From Rhizobium sp. AQ_MP (lineage in GTDB: Bacteria; Pseudomonadota; Alphaproteobacteria; Rhizobiales; Rhizobiaceae), in the NCBI RefSeq assembly GCF_014237835.1, contig NZ_JACJVI010000018.1, forward strand, positions 1 through 64,000: DNA of 64,000 nt. The letters run 5' to 3'. The first letter of the stretch is position 1; each line of letters opens with the position of its first letter. A model generated the notes under the pieces. That model was given only the letters and a program-made list of their open reading frames with translations, was not told the origin of the DNA and did no database searches. Below are positions 25,217 through 33,999 of the stretch, one piece after another. A program made the position numbers and the translations under genes.

Positions 25217-26272
25217 TCAGATGGTGGTGATGAAGGGGACGATGATCGACCCGTTCAGGATGCCGGCGCGGGCTTTGTCGACCGCCTCCATCGCAGCTTT
25301 GGTCTTCTCGACCAGGTCTTTCGGCCCCTGTTCGGCGAAGACGGGTGACGCTATGAAGTCGATGACGCCTGAGCCCAGTCCTGTCTTTTCGTGGATGCCG
25401 CCCTTCCAGTCCGGCGCGAGGGCCTTGGTGGTCTCGTTGTAGAGCGAGGCGCCGAAATCGAGACCAACGATCGAAATGACCGACTTCGGGCCAAGAGCGT
25501 ATTGTGCCTCAGAGATGCAACTCACCATCCGGCCTTCCATTTCGGTGGCGGCGGCAATTACACCGCTATCCGTGGCCGCTGAATCAGTCTGGATGTAATC
25601 AATGCCATCATTGTACATCTGCGTCGCGATTTCCTGGCCCTTTGCTGGATCCTGAAACGATCCGGCAAAGGCGCCCGTTACCGTGATGTCGGGACGGATT
25701 GATATTGCGCCGGCTTTCAGCGCGTTAAAGTCGGCATTCAACTGCGGCAGCGATACGCCGCCGACATAGCCGATCTTTCCGGACTTCGACATCACGGCGG
25801 CGAAGACGCCGGAGAGATAACAGCCGAGGTGATAATCATAGGAAACGGTGACGACATTGGGGATCGGTGGGTTCATCGGGTCGCCGAATATCTGAATCCA
25901 TTTCGTCTTGGGATAAGACGGCGCGAGCGCCTTGAAAGGCTCTGTCACACCGTTGAACGTCGAGATGATGATTGCCGCCCCGGCGTCACCGAGCGCTCGG
26001 AAAACAGACTCGTAGGTGGCAGGATCCTGGGCGTAGACAACGCGGTACTCGAAGCCCTTCTCCGCGGCCAGCTGCTTCAACTTGGCAATCATCTGGTCTA
26101 CGGGGCCGTTGTCGCCGGCAGCCTGCGTGTGAACCAGTGCGACGACACCGTCGGCCGCCATCGCGAGGTCTGGCAGAAGGCTAGTCGTGACGGAAAGGGC
26201 CGCCGCGCCAGCACTCAGATGAAGGAAGCTGCGGCGATTGATTGAAGAATTCATCCCAGTTTCGTTTGTCAT
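25217..26272 (-). CDS. BMP-family ABC transporter substrate-binding protein
   Basis: A 351-residue periplasmic binding protein of the basic membrane protein (PnrA/Med) family. The N-terminus has a twin-arginine-type signal (NRRSFLHLSAGAAALSV, cleavage near AMAADG). The core shows NGPVDQMI, YDYHLGCYLSGVFAAVMSKSGKIGYVGGV and GIDYIQTDSAATDSGVIAAA. BMP proteins bind nucleosides, purines or autoinducer-like ligands. GAGGG precedes the ATG at 26272. It is the last gene of the P450-transporter operon, 151 bp after the second permease, unusual because binding proteins normally come first. Confidence 0.85.
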   Translation of the reverse strand: MTNETGMNSSINRRSFLHLSAGAAALSVTTSLLPDLAMAADGVVALVHTQAAGDNGPVDQMIAKLKQLAAEKGFEYRVVYAQDPATYESVFRALGDAGAAIIISTFNGVTEPFKALAPSYPKTKWIQIFGDPMNPPIPNVVTVSYDYHLGCYLSGVFAAVMSKSGKIGYVGGVSLPQLNADFNALKAGAISIRPDITVTGAFAGSFQDPAKGQEIATQMYNDGIDYIQTDSAATDSGVIAAATEMEGRMVSCISEAQYALGPKSVISIVGLDFGASLYNETTKALAPDWKGGIHEKTGLGSGVIDFIASPVFAEQGPKDLVEKTKAAMEAVDKARAGILNGSIIVPFITTI

Positions 26273-26423
26273 ATCAATTCCCTCTTTTTGGTTGGCTTGT
26301 TGTTGGTGTTTTCTGCACCCACCCGCCGCCCCGGGACGATGCTGGTCTTTCAGGATGGCGGCTGAATGCTCTTTGCCCCGCTGAGAATGACGCTCTTGCG
26401 TCCCACCGCTATTTCGCTGCTTT

Positions 26424-27317
26424 CTAAGGATCCTTGAGTTCGGCGAAGCTGCCCGTCGCCTTTGCGCCGCCCCGGACCTTGCCGGAGAACCAGATGCCGA
26501 AGATGGTCGCCAGGTAGGGCAACGCCTGCAGGAGGTCGCGAGGCACCCTGTCGCCGAACATCAACTGAGCCCGAATGCCCAAGGCGCCCACCACGGCGAA
26601 AAACAGCGCAGCCAAAGTCGCGGCCAGCGGATGAGCCGCACCCAGGATGACGGCAGCGAAAGCAATGAAGCCACGACCTGCCGTCATGCCCTGAGCGAAG
26701 AACTGCAGGCTGCCGGCGGAGAGTTCCGCACCGCCAATCGCACACAGCACGCCACCGATCGCCAGTGCTATCAGCCGCATGCGAGACGGGTTGATCCCGA
26801 CGCTCCGGGCCGCGAATGGATGCTCCCCCGAAGCCGCAAGCTGCAATCCGAAGCGGGTCCGGCGCAGCAAGATCCACATGCCGAATACGACGAACGGCAA
26901 AGCCGCGACGGCGACGGACAGTACGCCGTAGGCGCCAAAAAATGGACCCAGCTTCGGCAGGCCGAACGGCGCGGTCACCGTCGCTTGGCTGCCGAAGATC
27001 GATTCGATCGCTAGGCCGGTTCCGCCTATGCCGAGTCCGGTGAGGCCAAGACCCGCAATGATGGGATTTGCCTTCAGACGATCGATGACGAACCAGAGCA
27101 GCACGGAAGCCAGAACGCAGATCAGCATGGCAATCAGCAGAGCCGCGACCACGGAATGGGTCAGCATGATGCCGAGGATCGTGGCACAGGCACCCATGAT
27201 CATCAGCCCTTCAAGGCCAAGATTCCAGATACCCGCACGCTGGGCAATCACGCCGGCCAGAGTGACGTAGACCAGCGGCGTTCCTGACCGGAGCACTCCG
27301 ATAATGATCTCGTTCAT
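26424..27317 (-). CDS. ABC transporter permease (nucleoside/BMP type)
   Basis: A 297-residue inner-membrane permease of the BPD_transp_2 family. MNEIIIGVLRSGTPLVYVTL starts it, followed by AGIWNLGLEGLMIMGACATI, the motif of the second permease in BMP systems (YufQ/NupQ style). About eight to ten membrane segments are visible. Its ATG at 27317 overlaps the stop of the first permease (ATGA). The open frame extends upstream to 27689, but that part only mirrors the other gene. Confidence 0.85.
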   Translation of the reverse strand: MNEIIIGVLRSGTPLVYVTLAGVIAQRAGIWNLGLEGLMIMGACATILGIMLTHSVVAALLIAMLICVLASVLLWFVIDRLKANPIIAGLGLTGLGIGGTGLAIESIFGSQATVTAPFGLPKLGPFFGAYGVLSVAVAALPFVVFGMWILLRRTRFGLQLAASGEHPFAARSVGINPSRMRLIALAIGGVLCAIGGAELSAGSLQFFAQGMTAGRGFIAFAAVILGAAHPLAATLAALFFAVVGALGIRAQLMFGDRVPRDLLQALPYLATIFGIWFSGKVRGGAKATGSFAELKDP

Positions 27318-28366
27318 TTCGAGGCCCCCCCTGCATCGGGTGCTCTCGAACCGAACAGCCTGTCGATGAACTTTGATCGTGCGGTGATGAACAACGCTAT
27401 TGCCGCATTGATGATGTCGATCGCGGAGGCCGGGAGCCCGGCCATGACGGGCAGGTAGAGCGCGGCAGAGGCAAGGCCGCCGAAAAAGAGGGCCGTGACA
27501 GCCGTTCCGACGATGGAAAGGTTGGCGACCAGGGCGATCAGGATGGCGGTGAAGCCATGCGCCGGAAGGAAGCCGGAGACGACGCGCCCGTTTGGACCCA
27601 TGAATTCGATCGCACCCGCCAGACCGGCAAGCGCCCCGGACAAGACGAAGCTGGACAGCCCGAATCTCCACAGTTGCCCGCCCTGCCACGTCAACATCGT
27701 GCCGTTACGGCCGGCGAGACCGGCCAAGATGCCGAAGGCCGTGCGGTTCACCAGAAGCCACATGACGAGTCCGATGATGAGGGCGATGGCGATGATCGTT
27801 GGCGAAAGGCCGAGGGAGTCCGAGATCCGGTAGGCAGGATCGAGAGGCCGGGTCGATGCCTGCTGGCCGGAACCGGAGGGATCCTTGAGCGGCCCGGATG
27901 TCACATAGAGCAGCAACAGTGTCGCCAGAAAATTGCCCATCAATGTCGTGATCACTTCGTCGGTCCCGGACCGCACCCGCAACAGACCAGGCCAAAGGCC
28001 CCAAAGCGCGCCACCCACGACGCCGGCGAGAAGGATCAGGGGAATGGCGGCGAATGCGGGACTGCCTCTGAGGAACTCCGCCGCGAAGGCAGATGCGATC
28101 GCGCCGAGGTAAAACTGGCCTTGCGCACCAATATTGAAGAACCCGGCGCGGAAGGAAATCGACACGCCGACGGCCGTGATGAAGAGCGGCAAGGCCCATC
28201 GCAGATCCTGGACAATGGCGCCGTCCCGAAGGAAGGCACCCTCCGCGACCGACCAGAGCATGTCTGGCGCGCTGTAACCGGCCATCTGGAACACGCCGGC
28301 GCAGAGCCCGAGCGCAAGCGCAACGAAGATCAGGCTGCGGCCGACGGTGAAAAGGCTGTCTCTCAT
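27314..28366 (-). CDS. ABC transporter permease (nucleoside/BMP type)
   Basis: A 350-residue permease of the same family, resembling YufP/NupP: an N-terminal single span, then LFITAVGVSISFRAGFFNIGAQGQFYLGAIASAF and SGTDEVITTLMGNFLATLLLLY. About ten membrane segments. It overlaps the ATPase gene upstream and the second permease downstream by ATGA, so the three are translated as a coupled set and form the heterodimeric membrane channel. Confidence 0.86.
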   Translation of the reverse strand: MRDSLFTVGRSLIFVALALGLCAGVFQMAGYSAPDMLWSVAEGAFLRDGAIVQDLRWALPLFITAVGVSISFRAGFFNIGAQGQFYLGAIASAFAAEFLRGSPAFAAIPLILLAGVVGGALWGLWPGLLRVRSGTDEVITTLMGNFLATLLLLYVTSGPLKDPSGSGQQASTRPLDPAYRISDSLGLSPTIIAIALIIGLVMWLLVNRTAFGILAGLAGRNGTMLTWQGGQLWRFGLSSFVLSGALAGLAGAIEFMGPNGRVVSGFLPAHGFTAILIALVANLSIVGTAVTALFFGGLASAALYLPVMAGLPASAIDIINAAIALFITARSKFIDRLFGSRAPDAGGASK

Positions 28367-29943
28367 GCTGTCGCCTTCATCGCTGTGCCGGTCATTGCTG
28401 CACCCACCGCGTGGATATCGTAGGGAGGGAGAAATTCGCCGCTGATCCGGCCGGACAGCATCACGACAACACGGTCGGAAATATCGAAAATCTCATCGAG
28501 GTCAGACGAGATCAGGAGGATGGCAGCCCCGCGATCACGGGCCGCGCGCAGCGACTGCCAGACGAAGGCCGTGGCTCCGATATCGAGGCCACGTGTCGGC
28601 TGGGCGGCGATGATGAGCTTGGCATCACCATCGACCTCCCGTGCCAGAATGACCTTCTGTGCATTGCCGCCCGACAGCGACCCAGCCTTCTGGCCGGAGT
28701 TCCGATAGTGAACGCCCCAACCGTCAAGAGACGCATCGCAGGCGGTGCGGACGGCGGAAGGTCGGATGAAGCGCAGCAGACTGCCCTGAAGCAGTTTGCG
28801 CGTGCTCCAGTTCTCCCACAGCGAACTTGTGAGGCTCAAACCTTCAACATTGCGTTCGAAGGGGATGATCCGCAGGCCGGCATTGCGCCGTGCCGCGAGC
28901 GGCTTCGACGTCACGTCGAGACCGGAAAGCGATATGGTGCCCTCGCCCAGATCGACCAGCGCAGCGATCGCGCGAACCAGCGTTCTCTGACCGTTTCCCT
29001 CGACGCCCGCCACTCCCACGATCTCGCCAGGACGGATCTTTAGACGGACCGCATCGAGCGCAACGCCTTCTCTGTCGGGCCGGGTCGACACGTTACGAAG
29101 TTCCAGCGCCGGAGCTCCGGCAAACACCGGCACCGGATGCGGCGCATCGCCGGACACACCCGCTTCTGCACTTGCTCTATCGCCATCATTCGCGCTCTGC
29201 GACTTGGACGGCGCATCGCCGACGATCAAGCTGGCCAACTCGTCGCCGGAAACTTCCCGCCCGTCGAGCGGTCCACATACCTTTCGGCCGCCACGCAGGA
29301 CTGTGACGGTGTCGGCGATGGCGAGAACCTCTGCGATCTTGTGCAGAATGAGGATGACTGTGACGCCCCGCGACTTGAGACGACGCACCCGCGCAAAAAG
29401 CGTATCAATCCCAGTGGGAGAAAGCACGGCAGTCGGCTCATCAAGGATCAGCACCTTGGCCTCCGTTATGAGTGCGCGTGCAATCTCTATGCTCTGCTGG
29501 GTTTCGATTGGAAGATCGGCAACCTTCCGGTGGAGATCGACCTGAATGTCGAGATCGGCGAGATGCTTGCGCCACTTTTCGGCGAGAGCGCCGCGGCTGT
29601 AGATGCGACCCTTCCCTGTCGCGCCGAACTCCATGACCTCTGCAACACTGAAGGACGGAGGAAGCGCAAAGCTCTGGTGGACCAACTCCACGCCCGCCGC
29701 ACGGCTTTCGCCGACATCACCTGGGCGAACCTCGCGTCCCAATACATCCACGCCACCCGAGCTCGGCTGCAAGAGACCTGCAGCAGTGCGGGCAAAGGTA
29801 GTCTTCCCTGCCCCGTTCTGACCGACCACCGCATGAATCTCGCCGGCAGCGAAGGCTACACTCACATCCTCGAGCGCCGTTGTCGGGCCGAACCGGACGG
29901 TAACATCACGACATTCAAGCGCAGGTCTTGTCACATTGGACAT
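28363..29943 (-). CDS. ABC transporter ATP-binding protein, duplicated (nucleoside/sugar type)
   Basis: A 526-residue ATPase with two nucleotide-binding domains in one chain, as in BMP and ribose-type importers. The first has Walker A GQNGAGKTTFAR and Walker B LILDEPTAVLSP. The second has a degenerate Walker A, GVEGNGQRTLVR, signature LSGGNAQKVILAREV and AQPTRGLDIG. An acidic linker rich in Ser/Ala lies between them. The start at 29943 is preceded by AGGGGA; an ATG at 30006 lacks one. It lies 103 bp after the FAD reductase gene. Confidence 0.86.
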   Translation of the reverse strand: MSNVTRPALECRDVTVRFGPTTALEDVSVAFAAGEIHAVVGQNGAGKTTFARTAAGLLQPSSGGVDVLGREVRPGDVGESRAAGVELVHQSFALPPSFSVAEVMEFGATGKGRIYSRGALAEKWRKHLADLDIQVDLHRKVADLPIETQQSIEIARALITEAKVLILDEPTAVLSPTGIDTLFARVRRLKSRGVTVILILHKIAEVLAIADTVTVLRGGRKVCGPLDGREVSGDELASLIVGDAPSKSQSANDGDRASAEAGVSGDAPHPVPVFAGAPALELRNVSTRPDREGVALDAVRLKIRPGEIVGVAGVEGNGQRTLVRAIAALVDLGEGTISLSGLDVTSKPLAARRNAGLRIIPFERNVEGLSLTSSLWENWSTRKLLQGSLLRFIRPSAVRTACDASLDGWGVHYRNSGQKAGSLSGGNAQKVILAREVDGDAKLIIAAQPTRGLDIGATAFVWQSLRAARDRGAAILLISSDLDEIFDISDRVVVMLSGRISGEFLPPYDIHAVGAAMTGTAMKATA

Positions 29944-30046
29944 TGTTGGTTCCCCTGGTTCGTCTTGATCCAATGGACTGACGATCCGTTTTGGCTCTTG
30001 ATTCATGAAAGCTGACTGGGATCGCGGACGTGCGAGCGGCCAGTTT

Positions 30047-31267
30047 TCACATGCTCTTGAACTGCGAAAGTATCTCCTTACGATAGGACATGATCTGCTT
30101 CGGCATGTTGATCGCGACCCCGCCGCGGAGCTTGTCGCCACGCCAATAACTGCCTGCGAACCGGCCACTATCGGGTTCATCGTGATCGACGCGGAACGTG
30201 TCCGAAGGCATGAAACGGCCGACGATCTGGATTTTCAGGCCGTATTGATCCGACCAGACATAGGGAACGTGTTCGAACGACGCTTGCTCTGCAGATCCAC
30301 CATAGAGCTCCCGGAGGAGATACGGGGCCAGATGCTGCCCCTGTTCGCGCGCGGTGGTCCAATGTTCCACCCGCATCTGCTCAGCGAAAAGAGGATTCAT
30401 CCAGGATGCTGCATCCCCGGCTGCGTAGACCGCAGGCAGGCTGGTCCGGCCATGGGCGTCACAGAAGATCCCGTTATCGATCACGATCCCCGAATGCCGA
30501 AGCCATTCGAGCGCCGGTCTCACGCCGACGCCGACCAGGACATGATCGGTGTTGACGGTCGTTCCATCGTCAAGCGTCAGCGACCTGACTTCGGCGCTGC
30601 CGTCGGCCGAGACGACGGTCCGGCCGCAGCGGAATCGTATTCCGTGTCTCTCATGCAGGCTCAAAATGCGCTTCGCCACCTCAACGCCAAGCCTTGCCCC
30701 CATGGGCATGGCCGACATCTCGATGACGGTGACCTTCAAGCCGAGCGACGACGCGATGGCCGCCACCTCAAGGCCGATGAACCCGCTACCGATGATCGCG
30801 AGATGGTGCGCGTTGCGGAGCGCCTCGCCCAAGAGGCGCCCATCTGCCAAGGTGCGCAGGGCCGAAACGTTTCGACGTCCCGCAAGACATTCGAGCGTGA
30901 CAGGTTCCGCTCCCGTCGCGATGACAAGACCGTCGTTTTCGACCCTGGAACCGTCGGCAAGACGCAATCGCCGTCCGCTGGCCTCCAACCCTGCAACCCT
31001 GCAACCGAGCCGCAGCGTCGCACCGATCTCCTGCCACCAGGCCTGATCATGAAACCGCAGTTTCTCTTCATTCCAATCGCCCGAGGCGAACTGCTTGGAG
31101 AGAGGCGGACGATCGTAAGGAAGCTCAGGGTCGGCATCGAAAACGTCAATCGACCCTTTGAACTCCGCTTTCGAGAGGGCTTCGGCAGCAGCGACACCCG
31201 CAACGGATGCGCCGACGATCGCTATGCGCTTCGATGCCAGATGTGTCGCAGCGGTCAAATCTGTCAC
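30047..31267 (-). CDS. FAD-dependent ferredoxin reductase (P450 electron-transfer partner)
   Basis: A 406-residue reductase of the putidaredoxin-reductase group. The FAD site is RIAIVGASVAGVAAAEAL at the N-terminus. YDRPPLSKQ follows, then the NAD site AIIGSGFIGLEVAAIASSLG (about residues 148-168) and the FAD-closing VYAAGDAASW. It transfers electrons from NAD(P)H to the 3Fe-4S ferredoxin. The likely start is the GTG at 31267, 9 bp past the P450 stop. The frame continues to 31372, but that part overlaps the P450 gene. Confidence 0.83.
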   Translation of the reverse strand: MTDLTAATHLASKRIAIVGASVAGVAAAEALSKAEFKGSIDVFDADPELPYDRPPLSKQFASGDWNEEKLRFHDQAWWQEIGATLRLGCRVAGLEASGRRLRLADGSRVENDGLVIATGAEPVTLECLAGRRNVSALRTLADGRLLGEALRNAHHLAIIGSGFIGLEVAAIASSLGLKVTVIEMSAMPMGARLGVEVAKRILSLHERHGIRFRCGRTVVSADGSAEVRSLTLDDGTTVNTDHVLVGVGVRPALEWLRHSGIVIDNGIFCDAHGRTSLPAVYAAGDAASWMNPLFAEQMRVEHWTTAREQGQHLAPYLLRELYGGSAEQASFEHVPYVWSDQYGLKIQIVGRFMPSDTFRVDHDEPDSGRFAGSYWRGDKLRGGVAINMPKQIMSYRKEILSQFKSM

Positions 31268-31275
31268 CGCGGCAC

Positions 31276-32469
31276 CTATGCGTTCAGCTTGTTGCCGGGA
31301 GTGAAGGTGACCGGGACGGACCGCTGGCCATACGAGGACCCAATCGTGTCGGGCCCCACGACCTTGTCCCAAACCACCTTATAGTCGGGGATTCGCTCCA
31401 GCACACGGTCCAGCACGATCCGCAATTCGGTGCGCGCCACCGTCGAACCCTGGCAACGATGTCCGCCAACACCGAACGTCAGGTGCCGGTTGGGCATCCG
31501 TTCGATGTCCAGTTCGTCGGCATTGTTCCCAAACACCTTTTCATCGCGATTGGCGCTGGCCCACAGCATGAAGACGGTTTCACCGGCCTTGATCGACTGG
31601 GTTCCGATGCATGTGTCGCGCGTCACGTATCGGCCAAAGCCCTGGATCGGCGCCTCGAACCGCAGAAACTCTTCGATTGCCGTCGGAAGAAGACCTCTGT
31701 CCTCGATGAGCCTACGGCGAATGTCGGGATGTCGATCCAGCTGCAGGAAGATGTTGCCAAGGGCGGCAACCACGGTATCCATCCCGCCGAAAATGACCAT
31801 TCGCGCCAGGTCGATGACTTCCTGACGGGATGTCTTGACGCCATTGTACTCGGAGGCAAGCAGGCGCGAGATCATATCGTCTTTCGGCGTGGCGATCCGC
31901 GTGTCCACTTCTTCGATGATCTTCTGCGAAAAAGAGAGAACGCGCCGCTGACCATCTTCGTTTTCAGGCGTGCCGGGACGGGTGTACATCACATCGTGCA
32001 GCGGCTCCGCAAACATGCGCCACTCGGCGGGATCGAGACCAAGAAGCCGCATGGTCAGTTTTGCGGGGATCGGGTTCGCAAGATCCATGACGAGGTCGGC
32101 CGAACCCGTCTCGATCCATGAATCGATGGCCTCGTCCGTGATCTCACGGATGAACGCCTCCTGTTCCTTGACCGCCTTGGGCGTCAGGAACGGATTGATC
32201 AATGTCCGGTAGCGCTCCAGTTCAGGCGGATCTGCCATGATGGGCAGCAACTGGCCGACATCGGTGCTGGGAACCACCGCCCCCTTCGTGGAAGAGAAAG
32301 TATGGTCGTCGCGCGCAACCTGAAAGACCTCGTCGTAACCCGCCAGAACCCAGTAGCCGCCATGGCTTTCTGTCCAGGCCACCGGACATTCCGAACGGTG
32401 TCGTCGATAGGTTTCGTAGGCCTTGTCGACATGTTCTCTGCTGTTGTGATCAAAGTCTACGATGGTCAC
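31276..32469 (-). CDS. cytochrome P450
   Basis: A 397-residue soluble class I P450. Oxygen-binding helix I has MVIFGGMDTVVAAL (residues about 222-235), the K-helix ExxR is EEFLRFEA with Arg, and the heme-thiolate loop is FGVGGHRCQG with Cys about residue 347. It is the same size and type as camphor- and terpenoid-degrading bacterial P450s. A ferredoxin lies 51 bp before it and a reductase 9 bp after, giving a complete three-component monooxygenase. A BMP importer in the same operon suggests the substrate is imported, perhaps a purine- or nucleoside-like or terpenoid compound; that is inference. Confidence 0.9.
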   Translation of the reverse strand: MTIVDFDHNSREHVDKAYETYRRHRSECPVAWTESHGGYWVLAGYDEVFQVARDDHTFSSTKGAVVPSTDVGQLLPIMADPPELERYRTLINPFLTPKAVKEQEAFIREITDEAIDSWIETGSADLVMDLANPIPAKLTMRLLGLDPAEWRMFAEPLHDVMYTRPGTPENEDGQRRVLSFSQKIIEEVDTRIATPKDDMISRLLASEYNGVKTSRQEVIDLARMVIFGGMDTVVAALGNIFLQLDRHPDIRRRLIEDRGLLPTAIEEFLRFEAPIQGFGRYVTRDTCIGTQSIKAGETVFMLWASANRDEKVFGNNADELDIERMPNRHLTFGVGGHRCQGSTVARTELRIVLDRVLERIPDYKVVWDKVVGPDTIGSSYGQRSVPVTFTPGNKLNA

Positions 32470-32520
32470 CAGGATTATTCCCTCAAAATGTGGTCACGCG
32501 GCCAATGAACGTGGCTCGTC

Positions 32521-32727
32521 TCATTCCTCGATGATAGTGATCGCCCTCTCCGGACAGACCTCTGCAGATTTTCGCGCAGCGGCGTGCATGTCCTCGGGGA
32601 CGGGGTCCAGCAGGACAATCGCGCGACCGTCGCTGTCGCGGATTTCGTAGAGCGCCTCGGCCGCGAAATAGCAGAGCCCATGCCCCTGGCAGGCGTCCAG
32701 ATCGACCTTCAAATGCATCTTCGTCAT
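32521..32727 (-). CDS. 3Fe-4S-type ferredoxin, P450 partner
   Basis: A 68-residue ferredoxin. The cluster motif is DACQGHGLC with the distal CPERAI, typical of single-cluster [3Fe-4S] P450 ferredoxins in which His or Gly replaces one ligand Cys. The ATG at 32727 follows GGAGAGAGAA. It is the first gene of the P450/BMP operon. A 16-bp perfect LacI-type palindrome lies 37 bp upstream of its start. Confidence 0.88.
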   Translation of the reverse strand: MTKMHLKVDLDACQGHGLCYFAAEALYEIRDSDGRAIVLLDPVPEDMHAAARKSAEVCPERAITIIEE

Positions 32728-32764
32728 TTCTCTCTCCAATGGGTCCAGCATCGCAATCTACTTA

Positions 32765-32780
32765 AGTTAAGCGCTTAACT
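32765..32780. promoter_or_regulatory. LacI-family operator at the ferredoxin/P450 operon promoter
   Basis: AGTTAAGCGCTTAACT is a perfect 16-bp palindrome with the central CG step usual for LacI-family operators. It lies between the lacI-type gene end and the ferredoxin start. Near copies lie at 33897-33911 and 33929-33942. Confidence 0.8.
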
Positions 32781-32820
32781 AATCGGACAGGAATCCTTCT
32801 TTGGCATCTTCTAAAGGGGT

Positions 32821-33840
32821 TCAGGGGGTCGAGCGCGCCCGGGCTGTGGATCCACGTCGCTGCAGTTCAACATCGATAACGATGCTGGCGATGCGGGCAG
32901 ACTTTCGATCGAGCAATCCGCGAAGCTCCGCCACAGCACCGCGAGCGAGCGCGTCGCCCGGGAGGCGAACGGATGTGAGTTGAGGCTCTACGACCCGCGA
33001 GAAGGGAAGGTCGTCGAAGCCTGCGATAGACATTTCGTGGGGGACCGAAATGTTTTCGGACTTCATTGCGGTAAGCACGCCGTAGGCCTGCAGATCTGTT
33101 GCGCAGATGATCGCCGTCACTCCATCATTGCTCCATTTACGAAGCAGCGGTTGAGCAACGCGCTCCGCATCCAGCATGTCGATGTCGGTCTCGATCACCG
33201 CCGGGGGCGCGACGCCGGCCTCTTCCAGAGCCGTAAAGAGCGCATTACGGCGAGCGGGAAATGTGCGCGACCGCGTGGTCGCCTCGACATAGATGATCCG
33301 TCGGTGACCGAGCTCGACGAGATGTTCCGCCAAATCCCGCGCGCCCTTCTCCACCGCGAAATTCAGCGCCGCGACACCCGGGCCGAAGCGATCGGTGTCA
33401 ATGAGGATCATCGGTATGTCCGACTGGATCGGGCGCAAATAGGCGCTATCGACCGACATCGCCACGAGCGCATCGATCCCCATCGCCAGAAGCTGCTCGA
33501 TATTCCGTCTCGCAACCTCCTCGCCCACATCGGTTGCCACGGTCAGCACCTGATAGCTGCTCCCCAACTCCCGCAACAACTCCATGTGAAGGGCGCCAAA
33601 AAACGGATTGCCGACGCTGTTGGGAACGAGAAAGCCGATGAGGCGGCTTGTTCCGGTCGCCAGACCCCGCGCCCTCAGATCCACGGTATATCCGAGGTCT
33701 GCGGCGACCTTAAGCACACGCTGGCGGGTTTCAAGAGGAACACGCTTCTCGGCCTTGCCGTTCATCACCAGCGAGACGGTTGCCGTTGAGACATCCGCAG
33801 CCCTGGCAACATCAAGCGCTTTCACTCGCGGTTTTCTCAT
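32821..33840 (-). CDS. LacI-family transcriptional repressor
   Basis: A 339-residue LacI/GalR protein. The N-terminal HTH is VKALDVARAADVSTATVSLVMNG with the hinge region RQRVLKVAADLGYTVD, and the sugar-binding-protein-like effector domain follows (LIGFLVPNSVGNPFFGAL; DIPMILIDTDR; TAIICATDLQAYGVLTAM; AGFDDLPFSRVVEPQLTSVR). The operators beside it contain the TTAAGCGCTTAA core, so it probably controls both the P450/BMP operon and itself. The effector is unknown. It shares a 159-bp divergent region with the isomerase-like gene. Confidence 0.88.
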   Translation of the reverse strand: MRKPRVKALDVARAADVSTATVSLVMNGKAEKRVPLETRQRVLKVAADLGYTVDLRARGLATGTSRLIGFLVPNSVGNPFFGALHMELLRELGSSYQVLTVATDVGEEVARRNIEQLLAMGIDALVAMSVDSAYLRPIQSDIPMILIDTDRFGPGVAALNFAVEKGARDLAEHLVELGHRRIIYVEATTRSRTFPARRNALFTALEEAGVAPPAVIETDIDMLDAERVAQPLLRKWSNDGVTAIICATDLQAYGVLTAMKSENISVPHEMSIAGFDDLPFSRVVEPQLTSVRLPGDALARGAVAELRGLLDRKSARIASIVIDVELQRRGSTARARSTP

Positions 33841-33896
33841 AAGGCTCTGCCTCCCCCGCTGACCTTATAGCGGATCATACACCACACCTAACGATC

Positions 33897-33942
33897 GTCA
33901 AGCGCTTAACTTATGCGAATTGATCCAGGTTAAGCGCTTGAC
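33897..33942. promoter_or_regulatory. pair of LacI-family operators in the divergent promoter
   Basis: GTCAAGCGCTTAACT (33897-33911) and GTTAAGCGCTTGAC (33929-33942) share the AAGCGCTT core of the perfect palindrome at 32765-32780. Their centres are 32 bp apart, close to three helical turns, so repressors on both would face the same side. They lie between the lacI-type gene and the TIM-barrel gene. Confidence 0.75.
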
Positions 33943-33999
33943 TCCTGCTTCAGAGAGCAGTCTCTTAAGTCATGAAGAACTGACGTAACAGGGTCGCAG

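Noticed and set aside
27318..27689. N-terminal extension of the second BMP permease
   Set aside because: The extension lies inside the first permease gene and reads as Arg-rich nonsense. The real start overlaps the first permease's stop.
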